The notes: generated by a model from the letters alone, not told the origin. A stretch of DNA of 64,000 nucleotides from Butyrivibrio sp. CB08 (GCF_003625485.1 NZ_RAIR01000009.1:62001-126000); one strand, 5' to 3'; positions 50,921 to 58,731 are shown, counted from the first letter of the stretch. Numbers and translations are program-made.

Positions 50921-51589
50921 ATGGATAAGACAGAATTAATACAACATTGGAATTATTTCTGCTCTTTAGCGGAGCGGTTGGATGAAACAAAACATTACAT
51001 TGATCATGGACTAATTGAACATGATGGTGAAATCGAATTAGTACATGGAAAAGTCTATTCAGATGTTTTTAAGCAGATTATTGTATTGGCTGCATCTGAG
51101 TTTGAAATTATGAGCAAGGCATTATGTGTTTTGCATGGACAGCAAGTCAAAAAGATAGTAGATATTAGCGATGCTATACTGAATCAGTATCCTAAGATAA
51201 TAACTTTTGAGGTTAGTACACCTTTTTGGATTAATACTCCTTTACAAGAATGGAGAGTAAGTGTTGTAAATAACGGGAATAATCGTAAAGTCCAGGGGCT
51301 TGATTGGTGGTTTGCGTATAATGCAATAAAGCATGATGAAGCTCTATCAATTCAATCAGCGACGCTTCAAAATGCCATAATGGCGCTGAGCTCTTTATAT
51401 ATTATTAATCTATATATTATGCATGAAATATTTGGGAATATGGAGATCATTTTTACTTTTCCTTGTGTGTATTTTAGATGCAAATATTTACCACATCCAA
51501 TTAGTAGTGGAGATGGTTTATTGCCTGATTTTGGAGATTGTTCACCAAGCGAAAAGTTTAGGAGAGATTGCCCAGAGTTATTTAGATAA
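50921..51589 (+). CDS. Hypothetical protein after the R-M module
   Basis: 222-aa helical protein beginning MDKTELIQHWNYFCSLAERL. I do not recognise the family with confidence. The segment WWFAYNAIKHDEALSIQSAT resembles the helix with a conserved Asn-x-x-Lys-His seen in some HEPN-like and abortive-infection proteins, so a toxin or defence role is possible. AGAGG lies 6 bp upstream of the ATG. It is 23 bp after vsr, in the defence block. Confidence 0.6.
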   Translation: MDKTELIQHWNYFCSLAERLDETKHYIDHGLIEHDGEIELVHGKVYSDVFKQIIVLAASEFEIMSKALCVLHGQQVKKIVDISDAILNQYPKIITFEVSTPFWINTPLQEWRVSVVNNGNNRKVQGLDWWFAYNAIKHDEALSIQSATLQNAIMALSSLYIINLYIMHEIFGNMEIIFTFPCVYFRCKYLPHPISSGDGLLPDFGDCSPSEKFRRDCPELFR

Positions 51590-51621
51590 ACTACATTTTA
51601 GTATTTTAGAAGGACAAGATA

Positions 51622-51813
51622 ATGATTGATAAGGAAAGCGCACGTAAGATTTTGCAGGAGAAGCTTGCTGAAAATCTTGTTATAGTGGATTCCTTTGAGA
51701 GCCCGGATGCATGGTGTTTCGGGCTTGGACTTATTAATGATGATGGTAAGATTATGCCACTCATGGGAAACAGCACTATAAGGATCAGCAAAGAAACAGG
51801 GGAAATGGAGTAA
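51622..51813 (+). CDS. Small hypothetical protein (possible YrhB/Imm35-like)
   Basis: 63-aa protein beginning MIDKESARKILQEKLAENLV, with a conserved-looking core DAWCFGLGLINDDGKIMPLM followed by a C-terminal strand ISKETGEME. The helix-strand-strand order and 'W.F' motif resemble YrhB/Imm35-type immunity proteins, but the similarity is weak. AAGGACAAG precedes the start. It is 11 bp upstream of the flavodoxin gene. Confidence 0.45.
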   Translation: MIDKESARKILQEKLAENLVIVDSFESPDAWCFGLGLINDDGKIMPLMGNSTIRISKETGEME

Positions 51814-51824
51814 GAAGAGTTTTG

Positions 51825-52268
51825 ATGGGAAAGACAGCTATTGTGTACTACAGCAAGCATCATGGAAATACTAAAAAGGTACTTGATGCACTAAAAAAAT
51901 ATGATCAGGAGCTTGTGCTTATCGATGTTACAGAAAAGCATGAGGTTGACCTTACAGGTTATGGCAGGATTGGATGGGCTTCCGGCATTTACTATCTTAA
52001 GTTTGCGGAGCAGGTGCTGAACTTTGCCAGAGTGAACTTACCGCCTAATAAGGATGTCTTTTTCATTGCCACAGCCGGAAATCCTACTGGTGGTATTTTC
52101 AACGCAATCTCAGAAATAACAAAGGGTAAACATTGCAATGAACTTGGCAGATTTACTGCAAAAGGATTTGACACGTTTGGCCCTCTGAAAGTGATTGGTG
52201 GCATTCAGAAAGGCCATCCTACTGAGGAAGAGTGTCAGGCAGCAGTTGAGTTCTATAGGAATCTATAG
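51825..52268 (+). CDS. Flavodoxin-family protein
   Basis: 147-aa FMN-binding electron carrier or flavodoxin-like protein. It has the phosphate-binding loop YYSKHHGNTKKVL near the N-terminus, the second FMN loop (GWASGIYYLKFAEQ) and ATAGNPTGGIF. Length and fold are typical. There is no partner reductase nearby, so the electron pathway is unknown. It looks like a metabolic passenger gene in the accessory region. Confidence 0.85.
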   Translation: MGKTAIVYYSKHHGNTKKVLDALKKYDQELVLIDVTEKHEVDLTGYGRIGWASGIYYLKFAEQVLNFARVNLPPNKDVFFIATAGNPTGGIFNAISEITKGKHCNELGRFTAKGFDTFGPLKVIGGIQKGHPTEEECQAAVEFYRNL

Positions 52269-52296
52269 TGATAACAGAAAGTTTATGAGGGAAACT

Positions 52297-52869
52297 ATGA
52301 GTAGTGAACGAGATTTGACAAAGGATATGCTGGATGAGCTGAAGCGTAGCGGAATTGTTGCATCTTATAAAGATTTTGAGGCCAGGACACAGCGGCTGAT
52401 AAGCCTAAATGATGGATTTGGAGAGATGCTGGATTTTATACCAGATTTTATAATGATAGATCTTTTAAAAGAATTCAAATGTGAATTACTAGGGCAGACA
52501 TACAGCAATATGGATGAATTGGCAGATGGAATTCTTAATTATAAACATGGTAGCGTTCAGCTAATGAGGAAAATAGCTAGACATTTTTTTGTGTTCAATC
52601 CTAATACAAAGGAATTTGAGCTGGATAAAGACTTCGTGGGATTTACTCCAGCACAGCTAGAAAAAATGTCACAGTGGAGTAAGCAGGAGTTGATGGATGC
52701 CGATATAAATCCATCAATGACGGTTTATGAAATAGATGCTAGAGTCCGTGAAACCGGGAAAAGAAAGAGCATAAGAGTTACGGATGAAGAATATAGAATG
52801 ATACATGCATATAGCGTTGCAGATGATGCGGTAAAGAATAAGGTAAGAGAATTACTAAGATTACAGTGA
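52297..52869 (+). CDS. Hypothetical protein
   Basis: 190-aa protein beginning MSSERDLTKDMLDELKRSGI. It is helical and acidic, and I do not know the family. The start at 52297 is favoured by GAGG 6 bp upstream; ATG 52285 is also in frame. The sequence DLLKEFKCELLGQTYSNMDE and the segment FVFNPNTKEFELDKDFVGFT have no recognised motif. It is followed by 222 bp with no gene but with a GACAG/CTGTC long-range repeat. Confidence 0.55.
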   Translation: MSSERDLTKDMLDELKRSGIVASYKDFEARTQRLISLNDGFGEMLDFIPDFIMIDLLKEFKCELLGQTYSNMDELADGILNYKHGSVQLMRKIARHFFVFNPNTKEFELDKDFVGFTPAQLEKMSQWSKQELMDADINPSMTVYEIDARVRETGKRKSIRVTDEEYRMIHAYSVADDAVKNKVRELLRLQ

Positions 52870-53091
52870 ATATATAAAGATTTGTCAATTTGAAGTCAAT
52901 GATAAGTGTCCAAAAGTATGCTCCAAATTAAAAAAGACAGCCGTTTGGCTCGGTTAGGGGATTTTATCTAGAATAGATCCCAGGCTCTCGACTGTCTGTG
53001 GATACTATATCAGATAATGGATGTTTTGAACAGTTCATATAAGAGACATTTTTGGATCATATAAGAAACTTTTTCAACGGAGGAAAATGAA

Positions 53092-53247
53092 ATGAAGTAT
53101 GTCGGGATAATGTTTTTTGCAATTGCCGTGTTAGTGCTGCTTATTGGTATGATTACTCCTGCAGGAATAGGGAGCTGTGCTATAGTTGCAGTAATACTTG
53201 CTGGCTTAGGAGCATTCATTGAAATTAAACGTCAACAAATACAGTAA
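53092..53247 (+). CDS. Small two-span membrane protein, 51 aa
   Basis: 51-codon ORF starting MKYVGIMFFAIAVLVLLIGM with a second hydrophobic segment IGSCAIVAVILAGLGAF and a short basic tail. GGAGG lies 7 bp before the ATG, and a terminator follows 8 bp after the stop, so it is a credible monocistronic gene. Function unknown; such peptides often modulate transport or envelope complexes. Confidence 0.65.
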   Translation: MKYVGIMFFAIAVLVLLIGMITPAGIGSCAIVAVILAGLGAFIEIKRQQIQ

Positions 53248-53254
53248 ACATGAA

Positions 53255-53282
53255 AGAGCGGTCTGCATTTGCAGGCCGCTCT
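53255..53282. terminator. Bidirectional terminator
   Basis: AGAGCGG.CTGC pairs with GCAG.CCGCTCT. It separates the small membrane-protein gene from the convergent DUF6465 gene. Confidence 0.8.
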
Positions 53283-53288
53283 AATAAA

Positions 53289-53642
53289 TTATAAATCAAC
53301 TGATCCATTGATGTCGCCATTGGCAACATAGTAAATCTTGCCTTCTTCAGGCTTTATGTAAATGCTGATGTCTTTTAGGTCGACACCCTTATTGGCTTTC
53401 TTGAATCCAGCCTGTGCTTTCTTTACGCAGGAAGCTTCTGTAAACTCGAGATCCTGATACTGGAAAACTGCTTTAACTTTTGGTTCTTTAGCAGGCTTTT
53501 TTGTTGCAGTCTTCTTGGTTGTAGAAGCTTTAGTAGCTGTTGTAGCTTTAGGAGCAGCGGCTTTCTTTTTTGTTGTAGTCTTAGGTGCTGCAGTTTTCTT
53601 TTCTGTAGCTGTCTTGGTTGTTGCAGTTTTCTTTGGTGCCAT
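53289..53642 (-). CDS. DUF6465 family, histone-like Lys/Ala-rich tail
   Basis: 117-aa protein on the minus strand. Residues 1-52 are a low-complexity Lys/Thr/Ala/Pro tail with KK-T/A repeats (KKTATTKTATEKKTAAPKTT), like histone H1 or mycobacterial HupB tails. The C-terminal domain (about 55-117; VFQYQDLEFTEASCVKKAQA, ISIYIKPEEGKIYYVAN) is the DUF6465 fold common in Lachnospiraceae. GAGGAGG lies 6 bp upstream, and a TATAAT-like -10 lies near 53687-53692 on the minus strand. A nucleoid-associated role is suggested by the tail. Confidence 0.85.
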   Translation of the reverse strand: MAPKKTATTKTATEKKTAAPKTTTKKKAAAPKATTATKASTTKKTATKKPAKEPKVKAVFQYQDLEFTEASCVKKAQAGFKKANKGVDLKDISIYIKPEEGKIYYVANGDINGSVDL

Positions 53643-54298
53643 GAATACCTCCTCATAGAAACAATTAACATGTTCTTATGTGATAAATTATAAACGTTAT
53701 TTTAAACAAAAGAAATAGCGTTATTATCATTCAAGCCTCTATTCTGAGGATTTTATCATTTTCAGTTTATCCAAATATAGAGTACATCAGCAATGATTAT
53801 TTATCCCTGCTGCAGCCCCTCCGAAAATGGTGTCATCTTTATTGGACTAGACAAGTGCTATAACAGTGGTATAAGGGGAAAATATGCCTGGCATGATGAC
53901 TGGACTGGAGGTGAGCTGACCGGCAGGAGGGATTCTTTGGATCTGGTATGAAATCAAGATTGACTTACGTAGAATCCTTAAGAATAGTCTTGCCTACATA
54001 TTGTCGGACAAAAAGCCTTTTTCTTATCACCGGCCATTTCTACCATACTTATAGAGAGGGCTTATCAACGTGTACAACAACATATATAGCAGCGATTATA
54101 CCTGGTTCTACGGAGCCAGGTATTTTTTTGCCCTTCAAGGAGGTGATGAGAGATATGGATGCAGTTTGAAACCCTGTGAGGGGGAAGTAGTACACCCTGT
54201 TAGTGCAAGTTATGACACCCTTACAGTGCAGTATAAGACTCTAAGGGTATTAAGGTTACGTGATTTAACGTGTACATTATTACGCAGAGGAAAAAAGT
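53643..54298. other. 656-bp spacer without a convincing gene
   Basis: Short frames at 53948 and 54070 lack normal starts and composition. The spacer contains the promoter of the minus-strand DUF6465 gene near 53690, a strong T-tailed hairpin (54098-54129), and, right after it, AAGGAGG (54137-54143) ahead of the mini-ORF MDAV-stop at 54155. This looks like a regulated leader of the HTH gene at 54299. Confidence 0.55.
54098..54129 (+). terminator. T-tailed leader hairpin
   Basis: ATACCTGG pairs perfectly with CCAGGTAT around a 10-nt loop, then seven Ts. It is 170 bp upstream of the HTH gene, with a strong ribosome binding site following immediately. Confidence 0.8.
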
Positions 54299-54793
54299 AT
54301 GGCATATAAAAAAGCAATCAAAAGAAAGATTGTTGATAAGCGCCCGAACAATATGCGCGGAGAAAATTTTAAAAAGATAGTAGGGGATAATCTGACGATT
54401 CTGCAGGATACTCTTGGATGGACAAATTCACAGATGGCAGAACTTCTCGGAATGGCGGAGACAAGCTATGTGAAAATCAAGAGTGGTCTCAGAAGCCTCA
54501 CACTTGAGAAGGCTGTAATTTTGTATTATTCGTTAGATGTAAATCTTCATAGGCTGGCAGCCAATGATAATTCATACAAGATGTTAATATCAGAAGATCC
54601 CAAAGCTCTTTCAGGAAAGAAACCTTTTGATTTTGAATCAGGGCTAAGTGACTTAATAGCAGATATTCAGAATTCAGACAGTTACTGGGAAAGAGCTGAG
54701 AAGATTCTGTATGTTTACAAATCTTTTGGAGATATGCTGGCAGTGTTAATGAGCCCGGATTACAAAAAGAATAAGGGCGAGATAGTAGATTAA
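54299..54793 (+). CDS. HTH (XRE-like) regulator
   Basis: 164-aa protein. HTH at about residues 36-75 (LGWTNSQMAELLGMAETSYV, KSGLRSLTLEKAVILYYSLD), with a C-terminal helical domain (FDFESGLSDLIADIQNSDSY). GCAGAGGA-type sequence precedes the ATG. It is the first gene of the ICE regulatory segment and is followed by a terminator. It may be the ICE repressor or activator of the downstream genes. Confidence 0.75.
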   Translation: MAYKKAIKRKIVDKRPNNMRGENFKKIVGDNLTILQDTLGWTNSQMAELLGMAETSYVKIKSGLRSLTLEKAVILYYSLDVNLHRLAANDNSYKMLISEDPKALSGKKPFDFESGLSDLIADIQNSDSYWERAEKILYVYKSFGDMLAVLMSPDYKKNKGEIVD

Positions 54794-54852
54794 GAGTTAT
54801 TTGTTGTTGTATCGTATCAGAAGTTTAGGCAGTAAGAGTTAGTCATCAATTG

Positions 54853-54897
54853 AACCAGAGAGAACAAGAAGTAATACTCTTGGACTCTCTGGTTTTT
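54853..54897 (+). terminator. Terminator after the HTH gene
   Basis: AACCAGAGAG pairs with CTCTCTGGTT, and an inner CAAGA/TCTTG extends the structure, followed by TTTTT. Confidence 0.85.
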
Positions 54898-54968
54898 CTT
54901 TGCATTAACATGGATGTTATTAGGGGGAATTGTAACAGTTGTTTTTCTTAGTTAAGGGAGGAATCAAA

Positions 54969-55610
54969 ATGATGCACAGATTAACGGCACACCAGCTTGC
55001 CATTGAGATTTGCAGAAAGGAGAAGCTAGAATATTTTTCTGTACTGATGCTGGCAAAAATGTTACTTGAGAGGTACTGCTATGCTTATGGGCAACCATCA
55101 GATATGAGTCCTGAGGAGATAAAAAAGAACAAGCAGGAAATAAGAAGGAAGTACATAAATATCATAACGAAGAAAGGACGCTTTAAGAATGCGGACTATG
55201 GTGTTTTTATATGGGAAGTGGTAAAAGCACCATGGTTTAGGGAAAAGTCAGAGATGATCCTTGATGAGATAGAGAAACTTCTTGATGGAGCTATTTCAGA
55301 AGGGGATTATGATTACGAAAAAGATAAGGATCATGAGGGGAAAAGGCTACGTATCATTCTTAAAGAGAGATTTCTGCGTGGAAAGAACAATATAAAATCT
55401 GAGGAGAAAATAGGCACAATGATAGGAGTTTGCCGGGCAACTGTTTTCCGTAAAGAACCTGATGCCATTGTTTTATTTGGCGCGCTTATGTGGAGCTATG
55501 CTATGCGCAGGGAACTGGAGGATATCGATGCAGGGGTGATTTCATCTGAGGTTGAAGGGGATGAGCTAGCTGATACCTGTATTTCAGCAATGGAGCCTGT
55601 AACAGAATAA
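54969..55610 (+). CDS. ICE regulatory-region protein, possible HTH factor
   Basis: 213-aa protein beginning MMHRLTAHQLAIEICRKEKL. The C-terminal part EEKIGTMIGVCRATVFRKEP is HTH-like (a short sigma- or LuxR-type recognition helix pair). AAGGGAGG lies 7-8 bp before ATG 54969. It is followed by a terminator and the 11-bp repeat array, so it is a candidate for the protein that binds there. I do not recognise a named family. Confidence 0.6.
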   Translation: MMHRLTAHQLAIEICRKEKLEYFSVLMLAKMLLERYCYAYGQPSDMSPEEIKKNKQEIRRKYINIITKKGRFKNADYGVFIWEVVKAPWFREKSEMILDEIEKLLDGAISEGDYDYEKDKDHEGKRLRIILKERFLRGKNNIKSEEKIGTMIGVCRATVFRKEPDAIVLFGALMWSYAMRRELEDIDAGVISSEVEGDELADTCISAMEPVTE

Positions 55611-55625
55611 TTTTTTTGATACCAG

Positions 55626-55657
55626 AGCAGCTATGGAGAAATCTGTAGCTGCTTTTT
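55626..55657 (+). terminator. Terminator before the repeat array
   Basis: AGCAGCTA pairs with TAGCTGCT around a 12-nt loop, followed by TTTTT. The first repeat unit begins 3 bp later. Confidence 0.85.
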
Positions 55658-55659
55658 CA

Positions 55660-55791
55660 ATGCGACTAAGATGCGACAAACATGAGACAACCATGAGACT
55701 GAGATGAGACTGGCATGCGACTAAGGTTAGACTCTGATTAGACAGTATTGCGACAAAGATTAGATTGAATTTAGATTTGGATGCGACTGAA
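55660..55791 (+). repeat. Twelve tandem 11-bp units, consensus ATGCGACTAAG
   Basis: Twelve units in strict 11-bp phase: ATGCGACTAAG, ATGCGACAAAC, ATGAGACAACC, ATGAGACTGAG, ATGAGACTGGC, ATGCGACTAAG, GTTAGACTCTG, ATTAGACAGTA, TTGCGACAAAG, ATTAGATTGAA, TTTAGATTTGG, ATGCGACTGAA. The core (T)(G/T)(C/A)GA(C/T) is invariant in position, and the last four bases vary. Eleven is not a multiple of three, so this is not a coding repeat. It ends 17 bp before a -10 box. It is a probable cooperative protein-binding array. Confidence 0.92.
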
Positions 55792-55805
55792 ACAGCCTTA
55801 TTCTG

Positions 55806-55814
55806 TGGTATTAT
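55806..55814 (+). promoter_or_regulatory. Extended -10 promoter after the repeat array
   Basis: TGGTATTAT is an extended -10 (TGn plus TATTAT). The position of a -35 box (about 55786-55791) is occupied by the last repeat unit and does not resemble TTGACA, so activation by a repeat-bound protein is likely. Confidence 0.55.
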
Positions 55815-55847
55815 GCTCACTGTCAAAAAAAGAAGGAGGGAAAAGAA

Positions 55848-55889
55848 TTGTTGGGACGAGTGATTATCAGCATTTGCGGTCCTCCATGA
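55848..55889 (+). CDS. 13-codon leader peptide
   Basis: After GAAGGAGGG (about 55832-55840), a TTG at 55848 opens a 13-codon frame encoding a peptide ending SICGPP and stopping at TGA 55887-55889. The stop overlaps an ATG (55886) in frame with the XRE gene. It is a possible translation-coupled leader. Confidence 0.4.
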   Translation: MLGRVIISICGPP

Positions 55890-55939
55890 ACGAGTTTCTT
55901 CTATTATATAAAGCACTTACTTTTGGAAAGGAATTTATC

Positions 55940-56164
55940 ATGGAGAAATTGTATGGAAGAACCGTTGGAGAAAGGATAAGGATCCTAAGGGAAAGCGCTG
56001 GAATCCGGCAGGAAGATTTAGCTAAAGACTTTAAACTTGCTAACGCTGGAGTGGTTTCATTTTATGAAAATGATAGAAGACCGCTTCCAACAGATATAGT
56101 CGTTGCATACTCAGATAAGTTTGCAGTATCTACAGACTGGATCCTAAAGGGTGATGCATGTTAG
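55940..56164 (+). CDS. XRE-family repressor
   Basis: 74-aa Cro/CI-type HTH protein (TVGERIRILRESAGIRQEDL, ANAGVVSFYENDRRPLPTDI) with the short C-terminal AVSTDWILKG signature of Clostridial element repressors. AAAGGA lies 8 bp before ATG 55940. An in-frame ATG at 55886 would add 18 residues and is coupled to the leader peptide. It lies downstream of the 11-bp array and may be its regulator or its product. Confidence 0.85.
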   Translation: MEKLYGRTVGERIRILRESAGIRQEDLAKDFKLANAGVVSFYENDRRPLPTDIVVAYSDKFAVSTDWILKGDAC

Positions 56165-56290
56165 CAGCATGTTTTCACACTATACAAATCTTATAAGTTT
56201 TATACAGATTGTAAAGTGACCTTTGATGCCGCAGGACTTACAATTAATAATGTAGAAAAAGTTCTGCGGTTTCAAAAGGGGGAAACAGTA

Positions 56291-56878
56291 ATGGGAGCAA
56301 GAATGAACGCAAGTATTCTCGATAACTATAGGAAAGCTAATGATGAAAAAAGGATAAAGATAGTCCTTGATCATTATTCTAGTTTCATGCCATATGTAAA
56401 TGCTTATGAAGCGGGGCTTATCAGAACTATAAAAGCAGAACGGGAATATAACAGACGAGTTGCCCTTGGGGATCCCGGTGTGAGAGTCCAGACTTCTAAC
56501 ATTGGAAACCCTACATCCAGCGAAGGTGATGAGGATATGATAGTTCGCCAGGCGGTCAGAGCTGGAGACTATATGACTGCACTTCGTGGTGCGGATAAGT
56601 TTGAAACACATAAGTGGGAGATTCTTTTGCTGAAGGACATGAGAGAGATCTACGGGCTTGTAGAAGAGCAAATTGGTTCTTTGGGTGATGAAAAAGATGT
56701 ATTCAAAAGATACCTCAAACGTGAGTTCAAACTTGCTGCCATTGCTGGTACTGAGGGGGTCACTTCTGAGGCAATGAAGAAGAGATTTGGAACCTTAAGG
56801 AAAGACGTGGTAGATAACTCTCTTAAGTGGCTTAAGGAGCAGAGACCTTACTCATATTTGGAACAAAAAGGAGCATAA
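56291..56878 (+). CDS. ICE regulatory-region protein
   Basis: 195-aa helical protein beginning MGARMNASILDNYRKANDEK. The C-terminus (VTSEAMKKRFGTLRKDVVDN) could be an HTH. GGGGGA lies 7-8 bp upstream of the ATG. It is adjacent to the first Xis-like gene (4-bp gap), a place used by sigma-like ORFs in Tn916-type elements, but no sigma signature is seen. Function unknown. Confidence 0.6.
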   Translation: MGARMNASILDNYRKANDEKRIKIVLDHYSSFMPYVNAYEAGLIRTIKAEREYNRRVALGDPGVRVQTSNIGNPTSSEGDEDMIVRQAVRAGDYMTALRGADKFETHKWEILLLKDMREIYGLVEEQIGSLGDEKDVFKRYLKREFKLAAIAGTEGVTSEAMKKRFGTLRKDVVDNSLKWLKEQRPYSYLEQKGA

Positions 56879-56882
56879 GGAA

Positions 56883-57095
56883 ATGAGTAATCAGTTGGAG
56901 ATGGTAAAGAGGACGCGTGGAAATACGAAACGTCTATATACATATGAAGAGATATCACATCTTATTGCAGGGGATAAGAGAACAATAAGAAAGATGGCTG
57001 AAGCGTGTGGTGCATACCACTATATAAACAGGGCTACAGTGTATATTGATTATCCAATATTAGAAGAATTTATTTTGTCACATAAGAATCGGTAA
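56883..57095 (+). CDS. Excisionase-like small DNA-binding protein, copy 1
   Basis: 70-aa basic protein with a winged-HTH of the Tn916 Xis/DUF6462 type: RLYTYEEISHLIAGDKRTIR, then KMAEACGAYHYINRATVYID. It is paralogous to the 70-aa protein at 57242 (same length, same AEACGAY core). Xis-like proteins bend DNA to direct integrase toward excision. It lies 146 bp upstream of the second copy. Confidence 0.75.
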   Translation: MSNQLEMVKRTRGNTKRLYTYEEISHLIAGDKRTIRKMAEACGAYHYINRATVYIDYPILEEFILSHKNR

Positions 57096-57105
57096 CGTAT
57101 GAATA

Positions 57106-57201
57106 AGACTTGGCAGATTCAGATTAGTTCTTGCTACAGCGCTCGAATAGAGTCATAATAATATTGTGCTGAAGTACTTTTCATGAATTACAGCCAAGTC
57201 T
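57106..57201. repeat. 9-bp inverted repeat in the spacer between Xis-like genes
   Basis: AGACTTGGC (57106-57114) and GCCAAGTCT (57193-57201), with extra matches outside (AT.AGACTTGGC.G), bracket 78 bp of AT-rich DNA. A TATAAT-like ATAATAAT at about 57155-57162 lies inside. Possible binding sites of the Xis-like proteins. Confidence 0.5.
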
Positions 57202-57241
57202 AATTTCATAAAACGTCTTTAACTTTGCAGAAAGGAATCAA

Positions 57242-57454
57242 ATGGGCAATGACATTGCTACAGTAAAAGAGACTAAAGCAAAGGCGACAAGACTGATGCG
57301 ACTCAAAGAAGCTTCGGAGTATTTTAAGGTCGGCAGAGCAACTATGAAAAAGTTGGCAGAAGCCTGCGGAGCTTATTATCCACATAGTAAGACGCTTGTT
57401 TTTGTGGATCCGGAACTTGTAGAGGAGTATTTACGTACCGCGAAAAAACGGTAG
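57242..57454 (+). CDS. Excisionase-like small DNA-binding protein, copy 2
   Basis: 70-aa basic winged-HTH protein (RLMRLKEASEYFKVGRATMK, KLAEACGAYYPHSKTLVFVD) of the Tn916 Xis/DUF6462 type. GAAAGGAATC precedes the ATG. It lies 13 bp upstream of the integrase, exactly where xis sits in Tn916-like elements, so this copy is the better excisionase candidate. Confidence 0.82.
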   Translation: MGNDIATVKETKAKATRLMRLKEASEYFKVGRATMKKLAEACGAYYPHSKTLVFVDPELVEEYLRTAKKR

Positions 57455-57467
57455 TTATGGAGGAAGA

Positions 57468-58709
57468 ATGGCAAATTCAAGAAAAGACTTGAAAGGTAAC
57501 ACCCTCTTCCGCGGAGAACATCAGAGAAAATCAGACAAGCGTTATATGTATATCTACACCGATCCTATCGGCAGGAAGAAATACATATATGCAGATAATC
57601 TGTTAGAACTTAGACGGAAAGAGGATAAATTAAAAAAGGATCAGCTGGATGGACTAGATATCTATGCTGCAGGCCTTGCAACCATCAATTCTACATATGA
57701 CAGATACATTTCAACAAGGATAGACCTGAAGGATTCGACACAGAGCAACTACGAATATACTTACGAGCGTTATGTCAGAGATGACTTCGGAAAAAAGAAA
57801 CTTGTTGATGTAAAGTATTCCGATGTGTTGCAGTTCTACACCTTTTTACATTCGGAAAGGCATCTTTCATTTTCTACTATTGAATCTGTAGATGGATTGT
57901 TGCATCCAACATTCGAGTTGGCTGTAAGAGATGATATAATAAGAAAGAACCCGACCGAAGGAGCAAAGAGAGAACTTGCAAAGAGACTTCCTAAGACGGA
58001 AACGGAAAGGCAGGCACTTACTCCAGAGCAACAAAAAGCCTTTATGGAATATGTTGCTATGAGCCCGGTGTATTATCATTGGTGGCCGCTTTTTACTGTA
58101 CTTCTTGGAACGGGAATGCGAATTGGAGAATGCACTGGCCTTCGGTGGCAGGACATCGATCTGAAAGAGGGATGGATAGATGTTAATCATACACTGTCGT
58201 ACTACCCTCAGAAGGGTTCACGCACATCAAAGCTAAGGATTTCAACACCTAAGACCAAAGCAGGTTGTAGAATAATCCCTATGATGGATGCTGTTAAAGA
58301 AGCATTCCAATTTGAAAAGGAAAACCAACTTGCAGGCAAGGGGTACAATCAGACTGTAGTAGACGGATATTCGGGATTCATTTTCCAAAACAAGTATGGC
58401 TCAGTAATGAGTGCTGCCTCAGTTAATAAAGCAATTAAAAGAATCTACAATGATTACAATCATGAGGAAGAGATTGACGCTGTTAGGGAAGATAGGGAAC
58501 CGATAATACTTCCGCATTTTACATGCCACTATCTGAGACGTACATTTGCTACAAGGCTCTGTGAGGTGGAAGACAATCCAAAAGTGATCCAGGCAGTGAT
58601 GGGACACAGACAGATTTCTACTACATATGAAATCTATGCTGATTCGTCAGATCGGAGAAACAAAGAATCAATCAATAAGCTTGCAGCAAAGCTTAATGGC
58701 GTTTTCTAA
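57468..58709 (+). CDS. int: Tn916-type tyrosine integrase
   Basis: 413-aa tyrosine recombinase that integrates and excises the ICE. N-terminal arm-binding domain (LFRGEHQRKSDKRYMYIYTD), SAM-like core-binding domain (about 85-165), catalytic domain with Arg in LGTGMRIGECTGLRW, HYLRRTFATR (H-x-x-R), GHRQIST and the nucleophile Tyr in TTYEIYADSSD. Length and architecture equal Tn916 Int. GGAGGAAG precedes the start. TGACAAA repeats lie downstream as likely arm sites. It is the last ICE gene. Confidence 0.95.
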   Translation: MANSRKDLKGNTLFRGEHQRKSDKRYMYIYTDPIGRKKYIYADNLLELRRKEDKLKKDQLDGLDIYAAGLATINSTYDRYISTRIDLKDSTQSNYEYTYERYVRDDFGKKKLVDVKYSDVLQFYTFLHSERHLSFSTIESVDGLLHPTFELAVRDDIIRKNPTEGAKRELAKRLPKTETERQALTPEQQKAFMEYVAMSPVYYHWWPLFTVLLGTGMRIGECTGLRWQDIDLKEGWIDVNHTLSYYPQKGSRTSKLRISTPKTKAGCRIIPMMDAVKEAFQFEKENQLAGKGYNQTVVDGYSGFIFQNKYGSVMSAASVNKAIKRIYNDYNHEEEIDAVREDREPIILPHFTCHYLRRTFATRLCEVEDNPKVIQAVMGHRQISTTYEIYADSSDRRNKESINKLAAKLNGVF

Positions 58710-58731
58710 AATGGTACTCCGAAAAGAATTT

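Noticed and set aside
53948-54309. Two short plus-strand frames in the 656-bp spacer
   Set aside because: They cross a terminator-like hairpin, lack ribosome binding sites at their starts, and have no recognisable composition.
55660-55791. CRISPR array interpretation of the 11-bp repeats
   Set aside because: Units are far too short, have no spacers, and no cas genes are present; the Cas4-like protein at 2713 belongs to the McrBC operon.
55584-55916. 110-codon minus-strand frame across the 11-bp array
   Set aside because: No sensible start, and its repeats come from the 11-bp DNA units, which shift frame every unit.
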